64,000 nt of DNA from Lutibacter citreus. Lineage in GTDB: Bacteria; Bacteroidota; Bacteroidia; Flavobacteriales; Flavobacteriaceae. This document shows positions 46,334 through 56,334 of the stretch, one piece after another (within the stretch, counting starts at the first letter, position 1; every line of letters starts with the position of its first letter). The translations under genes were made by a program, and so were the position numbers. The stretch is from contig NZ_QEIH01000010.1 in NCBI RefSeq assembly GCF_003260195.1, positions 62,001 through 126,000 on the forward strand. Reading direction: 5' to 3'. The notes below the pieces were generated by a model. It was not told the origin of the DNA, did not search any database, and was given only the letters and a program-made list of their open reading frames with translations.

Positions 46334-47662
46334 ATGAATAGAAAATTACTTTTTTTATCTCTTCTACTTGTTGGATTGATTTCTTCTGCTCAAGTAATAA
46401 AAAAGGATTCATTAATTTATGGAGCCTCATTTATTGATAGATTTAAAACTATAGAAAATGAAAACATTAGTTCAAATGTTTGGGGTGCAAAAAATGTGAT
46501 TCCAAGAAATGTATCTAATGGAATTGAAGATCCTGATTATTCATATTGGGGAGGGAATATTATTCATGGAGATGATGGAAAAGAGCATTTGTTTGTTGCT
46601 CGTTGGCGAGAAGATATTTCTAAGCGAAATGGAAAAAGTGGTCATAATATATGGTGGGATTCAGAAGTTGTACATGCTGTGAGTGATAATCTTATGGGAC
46701 CTTTTAAGGTTGTTGATGTTATAGGAAAAGGTCACAATTCGGAAATTTATAGATTAAAAAATGGTAGTTACATAATAGGTGTTATGGGTTACAAAGCGTA
46801 TAAAGCTCCCAAATTAGAAGGGCCTTGGGCATTAATTGAAACTACTTTTGAATTTGTTGATAAAGAATTAAATTCTTCTAACAGAACTTATGTTGTAAGA
46901 ACAGATGGAACAGTTTTAATGATGAATAAAGAAGGTCATCTATTTGAAGGAGGAAAGGGAGATGAGCATTTTGTAGAAATTAAAAACGTAGCACCTGCTT
47001 TTTTTAGAAAAAATGGTTCTCATGAAGAAGACCCCGTAATTTGGAAAGATGAAGTTCAGTATAATTTAATAATGAATGATGCTTTTGGAAGAAAGGCATA
47101 TCATCTTACTTCAGAAGATGGTATTCATAATTGGACATATGAAGAAGGAATTGCATTTGATCCAACTATATTGCAACGAGTAGGTGGAACTCTTGGAAAT
47201 TGGTGGAAACTAGAAAGACCAAAGATTAGACAAGATAAATACGGTAGAGCAACACATATAAATTTTGCCGCAATTGATACTTTAAAAAGTTTTGATTTAG
47301 CAAATGATAATCACAGTTCAAAAAATATTGTATTACCGCTTTTAGTTCAAAAAAAATTAGAAATTTTAAATAAAGTTGAATTTAAAAAAGGAGCAGAAAG
47401 AATACTCGTGAAAATTTTAGCAGAGAATGGATTTGACCCTTTAATTGATATCGATTTAACCTCGTTAAGGTTTGGTGCTTCTTTCGAAGTTAATAGAGGG
47501 AGAGGAGCCATTTCTGTTGGTTATAAAAAAGAAGGTAATGATTTAATTGTAATTTTTGAAGTCAAAAATACTGGTATAAATAAGCATGATTATAAAGCAA
47601 AGTTAATCGGTAAAAAAAAGACTGGCGAATTAATTTTTGGGTATGCCAAAATTCAAAAATAA
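46334..47662 (+). CDS. Beta-propeller glycoside hydrolase-like protein (GH43/GH117-like)
   Basis: A 442-residue protein started at the ATG that gives a clean signal peptide (ending SSA-Q20); a TTG three codons earlier is less likely. The propeller is related to that at 34258: both share VWGAKNVIPRN-like openings, HAVSDNLMGPFK, HEEDPVIW, SEDGIHNW and DNHSSKNIVLP. Catalytic acids are probably in the first (WGGN) and fourth (EDP) blades. The last 110 residues form an extra domain, with INKHDYKAKLIGKK near the end, not present in the 34258 protein. Family number and substrate are not known. It stands alone between gaps of about 250 and 370 bp. Confidence 0.58.
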   Translation: MNRKLLFLSLLLVGLISSAQVIKKDSLIYGASFIDRFKTIENENISSNVWGAKNVIPRNVSNGIEDPDYSYWGGNIIHGDDGKEHLFVARWREDISKRNGKSGHNIWWDSEVVHAVSDNLMGPFKVVDVIGKGHNSEIYRLKNGSYIIGVMGYKAYKAPKLEGPWALIETTFEFVDKELNSSNRTYVVRTDGTVLMMNKEGHLFEGGKGDEHFVEIKNVAPAFFRKNGSHEEDPVIWKDEVQYNLIMNDAFGRKAYHLTSEDGIHNWTYEEGIAFDPTILQRVGGTLGNWWKLERPKIRQDKYGRATHINFAAIDTLKSFDLANDNHSSKNIVLPLLVQKKLEILNKVEFKKGAERILVKILAENGFDPLIDIDLTSLRFGASFEVNRGRGAISVGYKKEGNDLIVIFEVKNTGINKHDYKAKLIGKKKTGELIFGYAKIQK

Positions 47663-48030
47663 TTGATAAATTAGAAAAGATATTGCTGTGATGTCTTTGA
47701 ACAAATTTATTTAATGTTGATTTTTTTATTTCTTAATAAGGCAATAGTGTTTTAATCTTTTGAAATTCCTCATAAACAAACCCAATTAGCTAGAATAATT
47801 ATCTTTCAAATCAAATGGATTAGCGTTAAATCTTTGTTTACATAGAAAATGTACTTATAGATACAAGAAACGTACGGAGAAACATATTTTTTAGACGGTA
47901 AAGAAACATATTTGGTCTATGTTTTAAACATTCTACTATTGTAATGAATGTTTTTTGCATTGATTAAATGGATAATAAGATTATTGTTTGTGAAATGACT
48001 TCAAAATACAATAAAAAAAATTAAATAATT
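47663..48030. other. Intergenic gap of 368 bp
   Basis: No named feature. A short frame near 47866-47945 reads IQETYGETYFLDGKETYLVY and could be the remnant of a gene, but it is not recognised. The remainder is AT-rich; no convincing promoter or terminator was found. Confidence 0.5.
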
Positions 48031-49614
48031 ATGAGAATTAGTAGTGTCAAAATATGTTTTATGATGGCCGTATTTATAGGCGTTTCATCTTGTTTAAACG
48101 ACAACAAAATATATGATCCAGTTTGTGAAGATGGCTTCTATATTTTAACTCCAGAAGTTTCAGAAATACCTAGAATTAATGGTCCAGATGTATTTGGTGT
48201 TCGTTCAGGTAATCCTTTTATATATGCTGTTCCAGTTAGCGGAATTAAACCGATTAGAATTACTGTTGAAGGACTTCCAGAGGGTTTAAGTATGGATAAT
48301 AAAGGTATTATTACCGGAACAATAAAGAACAAATCTCACCAAAATTATAAGGTTAAATTTTTGGCAGAAAATGATAAAGGTAAGGATGTTAAGAATTTTG
48401 AAATTAAAGTAGGTAATGAAATTTGTTTAACGCCTCCATTAGGTTGGAGTAGCTGGATTGCTACTAAAAAGACGCTTTCACAAGAGAAAGTAATGGACAA
48501 TGTAAAGAATCTTTTGGACCGTGGTTTAAATAATTATGGATACAGCTATGTAAATATTGATGACTGTTGGCAAGGAGCTGTTCGTGGTGGTGAATACAAT
48601 GCGATTATGCCAGATTCGGTTAAATTTCCAGACATTAAAAAAATGGTTGATGACATTCATGCATTAGGTCTAAAAGCAGGTATTTATTCAACTCCTTGGG
48701 TTACTTCTTATGCAGGATATATTGGAGGAAGCAGTAATAATAAAGAAGGAAAATGGGATCCGTCTATGCGTTTAGCTTTTAAACAAGCAAAAATAGAAGG
48801 ACGTGCTTCTTTGTTAGGGAAATACAAATTTGATAAAAATGATGCTGCTCAATGGGCTGCTTGGGAATTTGACTACATGAAATACGATTGGAATCCAAAT
48901 GATTCAACTAGTATCATGAACATGGCCATAGCACTTAAAAACAGTGGTAGAGATATTGTATTTGCTATTTCAAACTCTTGTCCTATTTATGAAGCAATTC
49001 GTTGCAAAGATTACGTACAGGTATTCCGAACAGGGGGAGATATTCGAGCTCGATGGGATGGAGATGGAAATCATCTTAATCTGAGAGAAAATTGGGATAA
49101 TCATAATAAATGGTTGGAGAAAGGTTTTGAAGGTAGTCCCGGACATATTCCTGATCCAGATTTCTTGATGGTAGGTTTACAAAAGTATGGCAGTAAAGAA
49201 AGTTTAACAGCTGATCAATTATACCACCATATGTCTTCTTTTGCTTTATGGGGTGGACCACTATTATTAAGTACAGACTTGGGAAGTTTAAGTGATTTTG
49301 AGGAAGGTCTGCTTACAAATGTTGAAATATTGGATATTAATCAAGATAAATTGGCTTTACCTGCTAAGTGTGTGTATGCAAAGGATGGTATTGAAGTATT
49401 GGTTAAAGAACTAGCAGATGGAGAAAAAGCAATAGGTATTTTTAATTTCAATAAAGATGCTAGCGTTGCTACTTTAGATTGGGAGACTTTAGGCTTAAAA
49501 GGAACAAAAATAATGCGAGATGTATGGAGACAACAGGATATAGGGAAATATAAGACCAAGGTAAGTGCTAAAGTGAGACCTTATGGTGTTGTTGTTTTAA
49601 GAAGTAAAATGTAG
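48031..49614 (+). CDS. GH27 alpha-galactosidase with N-terminal Ig-like domain, lipoprotein
   Basis: A 527-residue lipoprotein (signal ending VSSC, Cys21). Residues 45-127 form a putative-Ig (He_PIG) domain with ITVEGLPEGLSMDNKGIITG. The GH27 TIM barrel follows from TPPLGWSSW at 134; the nucleophile is D286 in MKYDWN and the acid/base D337 in RTGGDIRARW. A C-terminal beta domain with IGIFNFNKD closes the protein. It removes terminal alpha-linked galactose (or another alpha-linked sugar), which fits a galactan with alpha-1,3-galactose. It is separated from its neighbours by gaps of 368 and 230 bp. Confidence 0.92.
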   Translation: MRISSVKICFMMAVFIGVSSCLNDNKIYDPVCEDGFYILTPEVSEIPRINGPDVFGVRSGNPFIYAVPVSGIKPIRITVEGLPEGLSMDNKGIITGTIKNKSHQNYKVKFLAENDKGKDVKNFEIKVGNEICLTPPLGWSSWIATKKTLSQEKVMDNVKNLLDRGLNNYGYSYVNIDDCWQGAVRGGEYNAIMPDSVKFPDIKKMVDDIHALGLKAGIYSTPWVTSYAGYIGGSSNNKEGKWDPSMRLAFKQAKIEGRASLLGKYKFDKNDAAQWAAWEFDYMKYDWNPNDSTSIMNMAIALKNSGRDIVFAISNSCPIYEAIRCKDYVQVFRTGGDIRARWDGDGNHLNLRENWDNHNKWLEKGFEGSPGHIPDPDFLMVGLQKYGSKESLTADQLYHHMSSFALWGGPLLLSTDLGSLSDFEEGLLTNVEILDINQDKLALPAKCVYAKDGIEVLVKELADGEKAIGIFNFNKDASVATLDWETLGLKGTKIMRDVWRQQDIGKYKTKVSAKVRPYGVVVLRSKM

Positions 49615-49844
49615 AGAAAACAATAGCCATTTGAATTGGTGATTTTAAATTAATTGGAAATAAGTTATACTGTCAAAAAACAATCTTAGTTAGGACTTAC
49701 GGAAACATACAAAAGTCCATTAAAGACAGATTTAGTACAATGTGAAACTAATTTAGCGTATTGTTTATAGTTAGAGTTAAATTGTTTAACTCAATTCCTA
49801 AAGAACAAAATAAATGAATTAAAATTTCACTAAAAAAAATAAAA

Positions 49845-51266
49845 ATGATTTCAAAAATTTCAAAGTTAATTGGTTTGCCAATGTTTTTTCTGTTCTTTTT
49901 AACAGCAAATGCTCAATATGTTGAAACTATGAACCCTAAAGGGATTCAGGTAGATTTAAAAAAGGATTACGGTCTAAAAAATGATAATGCTGCAACCCCA
50001 CAAGGCTATAAGTTGCAAAAAGCAATTGATGAGATTTCTAGTAGAAAAAATGGAGGTAATATTTATATCCCAAAGGGAATTTATGATATTTCTGAAATTG
50101 TATTAAAATCTAATGTTCATTTATTAATTGAGGCAGGAACGATTTTAAAATTAGGTAGGGATTCTCAAATGGGAGCTCAAATACCAAGAGGACCTAAAGG
50201 ACAGACTAGGGAAATAGTTAATACTAAGGGAGAAGTTATACAAAAAAAAGATATTATAACGGGTGTATTTTTTAAACTAGATTCAGAAAAGGGCGGTACG
50301 GATTATATAGAAAATGTAAGCATTAGAGGAATTAATGGAGCGTTTACAGTTGATTATCATAATCTGAAAAGTAGAGATAGACAGCGAGTAATTGTTGCTT
50401 CAATGGTGAAAAATTTCCTAATTCAGGATATGATTGTAAAAGATAATTATACTGTTTTTTGTGGAATTACTTTGGCACCTTCAGGAGAAAAAAAGAAAGA
50501 TGTTAAAGGTTGGGAAGTTTCTCGTGCAACAAATGGAACACTACGTAATATTTCACATTACCAGGCAAGTCCAGGTTATGGGTTAGTACAGTGTCACGGA
50601 GCGCAAAATATACATTTTGAAAATTTATATGCTGAAGGTGGTGTATCTCTTAGATTAGAAGTAGGTGCAGATAATAAAAATGTAGGTGTTTACGATTTAA
50701 CTGCTGAAAATATTATTAATAAAAATGGACGATGTGCCTTAATGATGGGGCCACATTCTGCTAAAAATGGAATTGTAACTATTAAAAACGTAACTTCAAT
50801 AAGTTCTACTTTCGCTGTAAAAGTTGGAAAAAGCCATGTTAAAAAAAATGCACCAGATCAAACTCCTGGATATTTTCATAATGATTCCTCAATTACCAAT
50901 GTTCGTGCTATTTATGGTACAAATGCACAAGTAAAAGGTATGGCTATACCAAGTTATCCAAATGCTGAAGCTTATTTTGATTCTTTTAAAATATTTTCTG
51001 ATTATAAGTTTTTTGAAGGACCTTCAATAGGCGCAGTGGAATATTACCCTACAACTTTTAGTTTAAAAATTAAAAATGTAACAATGGAAGGTTTTCCTTA
51101 TAATAATGATAAACCAATTATGCATCATGAAGATATTAGAAATATAAATTGGTCAGCTGAAAAGAAAACTTGGGAAGATGCGCACACTAGCAAAGAATTT
51201 TTATCAGACAAAGGTGTTCTTGCTAATGATTATAAAGCTGAGGCATATAATTTTAAAAAAAAATAA
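49845..51266 (+). CDS. GH82-like beta-helix protein, first of a tandem triplet
   Basis: A 473-residue secreted protein (signal ending NA-Q24). Helix start at DNAATPQGYKLQKAID and IPKGIY. GH82 core residues are Q249 in GYGLVQCHGA, E272 in SLRLEVGADN and H304 in MGPHSAKNG. The base position (D247 of the Alteromonas enzyme) is Gly274. The protein has an insertion of about 30 residues near 105-140 missing in the second copy. The next paralogue starts 21 bp downstream; the N termini (AQYVETMNPKG, AQYKEVMNQKG) show the tandem origin. Activity on a sulfated galactan is inferred from family only. Confidence 0.7.
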   Translation: MISKISKLIGLPMFFLFFLTANAQYVETMNPKGIQVDLKKDYGLKNDNAATPQGYKLQKAIDEISSRKNGGNIYIPKGIYDISEIVLKSNVHLLIEAGTILKLGRDSQMGAQIPRGPKGQTREIVNTKGEVIQKKDIITGVFFKLDSEKGGTDYIENVSIRGINGAFTVDYHNLKSRDRQRVIVASMVKNFLIQDMIVKDNYTVFCGITLAPSGEKKKDVKGWEVSRATNGTLRNISHYQASPGYGLVQCHGAQNIHFENLYAEGGVSLRLEVGADNKNVGVYDLTAENIINKNGRCALMMGPHSAKNGIVTIKNVTSISSTFAVKVGKSHVKKNAPDQTPGYFHNDSSITNVRAIYGTNAQVKGMAIPSYPNAEAYFDSFKIFSDYKFFEGPSIGAVEYYPTTFSLKIKNVTMEGFPYNNDKPIMHHEDIRNINWSAEKKTWEDAHTSKEFLSDKGVLANDYKAEAYNFKKK

Positions 51267-51287
51267 GAATCTATAAATAGTGAAATT

Positions 51288-52616
51288 ATGATTTCAAAAA
51301 TAGTTAAAATTTTAAGTTTTTCTGTTTTGTTGTTATTAACTGTAACTTCAGTTAATGCGCAATACAAAGAAGTGATGAACCAAAAAGGGTTTACAAAGTA
51401 TTTAAATAAAGATTACAATCTAAAAGATGATAACGCGAAGAGTGATCAAAGCGAAAAATTAAATAAAGCTATTGAGGATGTAAGTAATAGAGGAGGCGGT
51501 ATTATTAAAATTTCAAAAGGAGTTTATAGTTTTTCAGGCATATATTTAAAATCTAATGTACATCTATTAATTGAAGAAGGTACAGTTATTAAACCTACAT
51601 CAGGCGTTGTTTTTAATTTTTCAGTAGACAAAAAAACAGAAAAAAACGATGCCAAGTCTTTTATAGAGAATGTTAGTGTTCGTGGAAACGGAGGAGCTTT
51701 TATTGTAGATTATCATACACTTAAATATAAAGACAGACAACGCGCAATAATTGCTAAAATGGTTAAAAACTTTCTAATTCAGGATATGATTGTGAAAGAT
51801 AATTATTCTGTTTATTGTGGTATAACTTTAGCCCCTTCTAATGAAAAAGTAAAAGATGTAAAAGATTGGGAAGTATCTCGACCTACAAAAGGAACAATAA
51901 AAAATATATCTCATTATAACGCAAGTCCTGGTTATGGTTTAGTGCAGTGTCATGGTGCACAATCGGTTCATTTTGAAAATTTATATGCTGAAGGTGGTGT
52001 CTCTTTTAGATTAGAAGTAGGTGCTAATAATAAGAATGTTGGTGTTTATGATTTAACAGCTAAAAATATTATCAATAAAAACGGAAGATGTGCTGTAATG
52101 TTAGGACCACATTCAGCAAAAAATGGAATTATTAAAGTTGACGGAGTAGTTTCTATTGGCTCAACATTTGCTGTAACTATTGGTGATGGTGGTGTGAAAA
52201 AAGATGCACCAGACCAAACACCTGGTTATTTCCATAAAGATTCTTCAATTGATAATATTCTTGCTATTTACGGAAAATCGGCCCAAGTTAAAGGACCTAC
52301 ATTATTAGAGTTTCCGAAAGTATCGGATTATTTCGAATATTTAAAAGTATTTTCTGATGGGAAGTTTTATGAAGGGCCATCTGTGACAGCTGTACATTAT
52401 GGGCCAACTACGTATTCAATTAATATAGGAAAGAATATTAAAATGGAAGGATTTCCACATCATAATGATAAGCCAATTATTACACGTGCTGATAAGAGAG
52501 AAGAAAATTGGGGTACAGAGAAAAAATTATGGAAGAAAGCTCACCCTGGAGATGAATTCATTTCAGATAAAGGTGTTGTTGTAAAAGATTATGAAGCCAA
52601 AGCTTATTCATTTTAG
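51288..52616 (+). CDS. GH82-like beta-helix protein, second of a tandem triplet
   Basis: A 442-residue secreted protein (signal ending VNA-Q25), the shortest and simplest of the triplet. GH82 core residues Q220, E243 and H275 are present, with Gly245 in place of the catalytic base. The end of the protein (GDEFISDKGVVVKDYEAKAYSF) matches the end of the first copy, so both stop at the same point of the fold without a sorting domain. Spacing of 28 bp to the third copy indicates one transcript. Confidence 0.7.
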   Translation: MISKIVKILSFSVLLLLTVTSVNAQYKEVMNQKGFTKYLNKDYNLKDDNAKSDQSEKLNKAIEDVSNRGGGIIKISKGVYSFSGIYLKSNVHLLIEEGTVIKPTSGVVFNFSVDKKTEKNDAKSFIENVSVRGNGGAFIVDYHTLKYKDRQRAIIAKMVKNFLIQDMIVKDNYSVYCGITLAPSNEKVKDVKDWEVSRPTKGTIKNISHYNASPGYGLVQCHGAQSVHFENLYAEGGVSFRLEVGANNKNVGVYDLTAKNIINKNGRCAVMLGPHSAKNGIIKVDGVVSIGSTFAVTIGDGGVKKDAPDQTPGYFHKDSSIDNILAIYGKSAQVKGPTLLEFPKVSDYFEYLKVFSDGKFYEGPSVTAVHYGPTTYSINIGKNIKMEGFPHHNDKPIITRADKREENWGTEKKLWKKAHPGDEFISDKGVVVKDYEAKAYSF

Positions 52617-52644
52617 AAGTAACTAATATTCAATACTAATTTCT

Positions 52645-54699
52645 ATGTTTATTAAAACAATTCATTTTCTTAGATTACTTGTATTAATGCTGTTTTTGTT
52701 TTTCGAAACGGTAAATGCTCAATACACAGAAACTATAGATTTAAATGGTTTAAAAGTAAATGCAAAGGATGATTTTAATTTAGTTGATGATAATGCCGAA
52801 ATTCAACAGGCAGATAATGTAAATGCAGCTATTGATTTTGTAGAGGCACAAGGTGGAGGGATTGTTTATATTCCAAAGGGAATTTATTGTTTTAATAATA
52901 TTCTAATGAAATCTAATGTGCATGTAATAATAGAGTCAGGAACTATTATTAGGCCTAAAATTGATACTGGTATTGTTTTTACATTTTTTCATATTGAATT
53001 AAACAGTAAAGGAAGAGAAGTTTTAAGTGATAAATTCATTGAAAATGTTAGTTTAAGAGCTGATGGAGGTACTTTTACGGTTGATTTATATGATCAAAAA
53101 ATAGGAGATAAGCAACGTGTTATTATCGCTAAAATGGTTAAGAATTTTCTTATTCAGGATATGGTGATTAAAGATAATAATACCACTTATTCAGCCATGA
53201 CATTTACACCTATTAAAACAAACACAACAGAAGAAGTAGAAGGTTGGGAAGTTACAAGACCAACTAATGGTACTTTGCGAAATATTACACATTATAGAGT
53301 GAGTCCAGATTATGCGTTAGTGCAATGTCATGGTGCGCAAAGTATACACTTTGAGGATTTATACGCGAATGGTGGAGTTGCATTGCGGCTAGAGGTTGGA
53401 GCAAATAATATAAATGTTGGAGTATATGATATTACGGCTAAAAACATTATTTGTGAAAATGGAAAAGCTACACTTTTAATGGGGCCACATTCTGCAAAAA
53501 ATGGAGTGGTTACTGTAGATGGAGTAACATCAATAGGTTGTTCAAGAGCTGTGTCTTTTGGTGATGGTCATGTAAAGGAAGACTCACCTATTAGAACATC
53601 AGGATATTTTAGTAGTGATTCATCAATTAAAAATATTCATGCAATTAATGGTAATAAAGCCCAATTTAAATGGGGTACAGATGTATTATCATTTACAGAA
53701 TCTGATTTTGAAAACTTAAAAACGTTAGAAGGAACTAAACATTTTACTGGTGGTCCAACAGTTGGGATAGTTCTTAACCAAGCCAAATCATATACAGTGA
53801 ATATAGATGAAAGTACAATTACAAGATCTTGTATTTCTAATGAAATTCCAAGTATTCGTCCTCCAAGCGAACTAACAGAGGCCGAAGAAAAAGTCTTATC
53901 AAAGCAGGCTGCAGTAAAAAAAGAAGAATGGGTTTTAAATCATACAGGGCCAGAGTGGATTTCAGATATAGGTACACACAATTTAGATTATGAAGTAGAA
54001 GCTTATGATTTTAGTAAAGTTATTGAAAAAGAAGAAATTGAAAATGATAATTTTTCAATAAAAGTTGTTGGAGAAACATGTCCTAATCAAAATAATGGTA
54101 AAATTGAAATTAAGGCAAAATTAGAGAATGATTACAAGATTTATTTAAATGATATTGAATACAAATTTACAGATGAGATTGTTTTTGAGAATCTAGAAAC
54201 AGATACTTATGAATTTTGTATTTCAATACCTAACAAGTGTTTTGAAAGATGTTTTAAAGTTGAAGTTGAAAAGGCAGAACCAATTTCAGGAAAAATTGCA
54301 GTTAAATCTAACAAAGCTGCCATAAGTGTAAATAAAGGTACACCTCCATATAGTGTATTAATTAATGGGAATTTAGTGTTAAATACATCTTTAAGTAATT
54401 TTGAAATTGATGTTAATGCTGGAGATAGGTTGGAGGTTGCATCAAATAAAGAATGTGAAGGTATATTTTCTAAAAATATTGATGTCAACAACAAAATAAT
54501 TGTATTCCCAAATCCTTCAAGTGAAACTATTTTATTGAGTTTTAACGAGCGTAATAAACCGTATATAATTTATGATTTATTTGGTAAAATCGTAGATAAA
54601 GGAGTCTATAAAAACAAAGCAATAAACATAGCTGGTTTGAATCCCGGAGTCTATATTATTCAAGTTAATAATATGAATAATAAGTTTGTTAAAATTTAA
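52645..54699 (+). CDS. GH82-like protein with SprB-like and T9SS sorting domains
   Basis: A 684-residue protein (signal ending VNA-Q26). Residues 27-450 form the same helix as the two genes before it, with Q227, E250 and H282 conserved and Gly252 in place of the base; GYGLVQ is changed to DYALVQ. After the common end comes an added region: a SprB-like beta domain with GETCPNQNNGKIEI near 463 and a second one with GTPPYSVLINGN, then a type A T9SS sorting domain from about 610 (VFPNPSSETILLS, LNPGVYIIQV). It should therefore be exported by type IX secretion to the surface or medium, unlike its two siblings, which should stay periplasmic. Confidence 0.78.
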   Translation: MFIKTIHFLRLLVLMLFLFFETVNAQYTETIDLNGLKVNAKDDFNLVDDNAEIQQADNVNAAIDFVEAQGGGIVYIPKGIYCFNNILMKSNVHVIIESGTIIRPKIDTGIVFTFFHIELNSKGREVLSDKFIENVSLRADGGTFTVDLYDQKIGDKQRVIIAKMVKNFLIQDMVIKDNNTTYSAMTFTPIKTNTTEEVEGWEVTRPTNGTLRNITHYRVSPDYALVQCHGAQSIHFEDLYANGGVALRLEVGANNINVGVYDITAKNIICENGKATLLMGPHSAKNGVVTVDGVTSIGCSRAVSFGDGHVKEDSPIRTSGYFSSDSSIKNIHAINGNKAQFKWGTDVLSFTESDFENLKTLEGTKHFTGGPTVGIVLNQAKSYTVNIDESTITRSCISNEIPSIRPPSELTEAEEKVLSKQAAVKKEEWVLNHTGPEWISDIGTHNLDYEVEAYDFSKVIEKEEIENDNFSIKVVGETCPNQNNGKIEIKAKLENDYKIYLNDIEYKFTDEIVFENLETDTYEFCISIPNKCFERCFKVEVEKAEPISGKIAVKSNKAAISVNKGTPPYSVLINGNLVLNTSLSNFEIDVNAGDRLEVASNKECEGIFSKNIDVNNKIIVFPNPSSETILLSFNERNKPYIIYDLFGKIVDKGVYKNKAINIAGLNPGVYIIQVNNMNNKFVKI

Positions 54700-54726
54700 G
54701 AAGAGTACCTACAATTTTTAATAAAA

Positions 54727-56319
54727 ATGAAAGAAATAAGAGTATTAAAAAATTTAATAGCAATTGTTGTAATATTTTGTGGGTTAAGCTGTAGTAGCAA
54801 TAAAAAGCCTATTAAAAAGGAAGTTGAAAAACCAAATATTATTTACATTTTAGCTGATGATATGGGGATTGGTGATGTACAAGCATACAATAAGGAAGGG
54901 AAAATTCCTACTCCAAACATTGATCGATTAGCGCAGGAGGGAATGATGTTTACTGATGCACACACAAACTCAAGTGTTTGTACACCTACGCGATATGGAA
55001 TTTTAACGGGACGTTATGCTTGGCGTACTTCTCTTAAAAAAGGAGTTCTTTCAGGCCTAAGTCCACATTTAATTAATATAGAGCGGGAAACAGTGGCCAC
55101 TTTTTTAAAAAAGCAAGGTTATGCAACAGCATGTATTGGGAAGTGGCATTTAGGAATGGACTGGAAAACTGTTGAGAATCCAAAATATAATAAAAGAGGA
55201 CGCTTAAATACTACATCAGTAATTCCTAAAGCACCTATAAAATATGGACCTAACAAATTTGGTTTTGATTATTATTATGGGATAGCAGGATCATTAAATA
55301 TGTCTCCACATGCATTTATTGAAAACGATTTTGCTTTAGGAGAAATTGAAAACTTGAATCCAGAAGGACTACAAAAACGTCATATTATTGATGCACAATC
55401 TGGTTGGGTATCTAAGGACTATGTTCAGGAAAAGGTGCTATCTACTTTCGCTAAAAAAACTTGTAAATGGATTGAGGAAAACAAAGATGAACCATTTTTT
55501 GTTTATTTTCCACTTCCTTCACCACATTCACCCATAGTTCCTAGTGAAAAGTTTAAAGGGAAAAGTGGTTTAAATCTTCATGGAGACTTTTGTATGGAAA
55601 CAGATTGGGTTGTTGGAGAAGTACTAAATACATTAGACAAACTAAATCTTTCAGAAAATACAATAGTTATTTACACAGCAGACAACGGAACTTCATCGAA
55701 GGCATTGTTTAATGAAATGCAAGCAAAAGGTCATTATTCAAGTTTAATCTATAGAGGGTGTAAAGGATCTCTTTTTGAAGGAGGGCATCGTGTACCATTT
55801 TTAGTTCGTTGGCCAGAAAATGTAAAAGCAAATACAAAATATGAGCAAGCAATCTGTACAACAGATTTGTTAGCTACTTTTTCAGAATTATTTGATAAAG
55901 AATTACCAAATAATATAGGTGAAGATAGTAAGAGTTTTTTGTCTGCCTTAAAAGGAAAATCGATTAAAGGAAATATAAATCGTGCAATTGTACATCATTC
56001 TGGAGATGGAAGTTTTGCCATAAGAAAAGGTAAGTGGAAATTAGTTTTTGCTGAAGATGGAGGAGATCATCGTATCAACCCAAAAGATAAGCCAATTGTA
56101 AATAGTTCTTCTAAAATGCTTTTTAACATGCAAAAGGATGCAATTGAATCGATAAATGTTAGTTCCCAGTATCCTAAAGTTGTAGAAGAATTGACAAAGG
56201 AATTGGCTGAAATTATCAAAAATGGGCGAAGTACCTTTGGAGCAAATCAGCCAACAAATTTAAAAGACTCAAAATTAAAGTGGCCTCAAATAAAAATATT
56301 TCAGAAGTATTTAAATTAA
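54727..56319 (+). CDS. S1 sulfatase, CTPTR type, lipoprotein
   Basis: A 530-residue sulfatase. Lipoprotein signal ends GLSC (Cys22). Formylglycine site C85-T-P-T-R89; metal motifs LADDMGIGD and TADNGT; intact GKWHLG. The C-terminal IIKNGRSTFGANQPTN is a typical tail of arylsulfatase A-like enzymes and is matched by the remnant at 61132. It follows the T9SS-type GH82-like gene by 27 bp and precedes another sulfatase by 15 bp. Sulfate position unknown. Confidence 0.91.
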   Translation: MKEIRVLKNLIAIVVIFCGLSCSSNKKPIKKEVEKPNIIYILADDMGIGDVQAYNKEGKIPTPNIDRLAQEGMMFTDAHTNSSVCTPTRYGILTGRYAWRTSLKKGVLSGLSPHLINIERETVATFLKKQGYATACIGKWHLGMDWKTVENPKYNKRGRLNTTSVIPKAPIKYGPNKFGFDYYYGIAGSLNMSPHAFIENDFALGEIENLNPEGLQKRHIIDAQSGWVSKDYVQEKVLSTFAKKTCKWIEENKDEPFFVYFPLPSPHSPIVPSEKFKGKSGLNLHGDFCMETDWVVGEVLNTLDKLNLSENTIVIYTADNGTSSKALFNEMQAKGHYSSLIYRGCKGSLFEGGHRVPFLVRWPENVKANTKYEQAICTTDLLATFSELFDKELPNNIGEDSKSFLSALKGKSIKGNINRAIVHHSGDGSFAIRKGKWKLVFAEDGGDHRINPKDKPIVNSSSKMLFNMQKDAIESINVSSQYPKVVEELTKELAEIIKNGRSTFGANQPTNLKDSKLKWPQIKIFQKYLN

Positions 56320-56334
56320 TTTTTATAGAAAGTT

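Noticed and set aside
49709..49739. Inverted repeat GGACTT ... AAGTCC in the gap before the GH82-like triplet
   Set aside because: Only six base pairs with a long spacer in AT-rich sequence; expected by chance.
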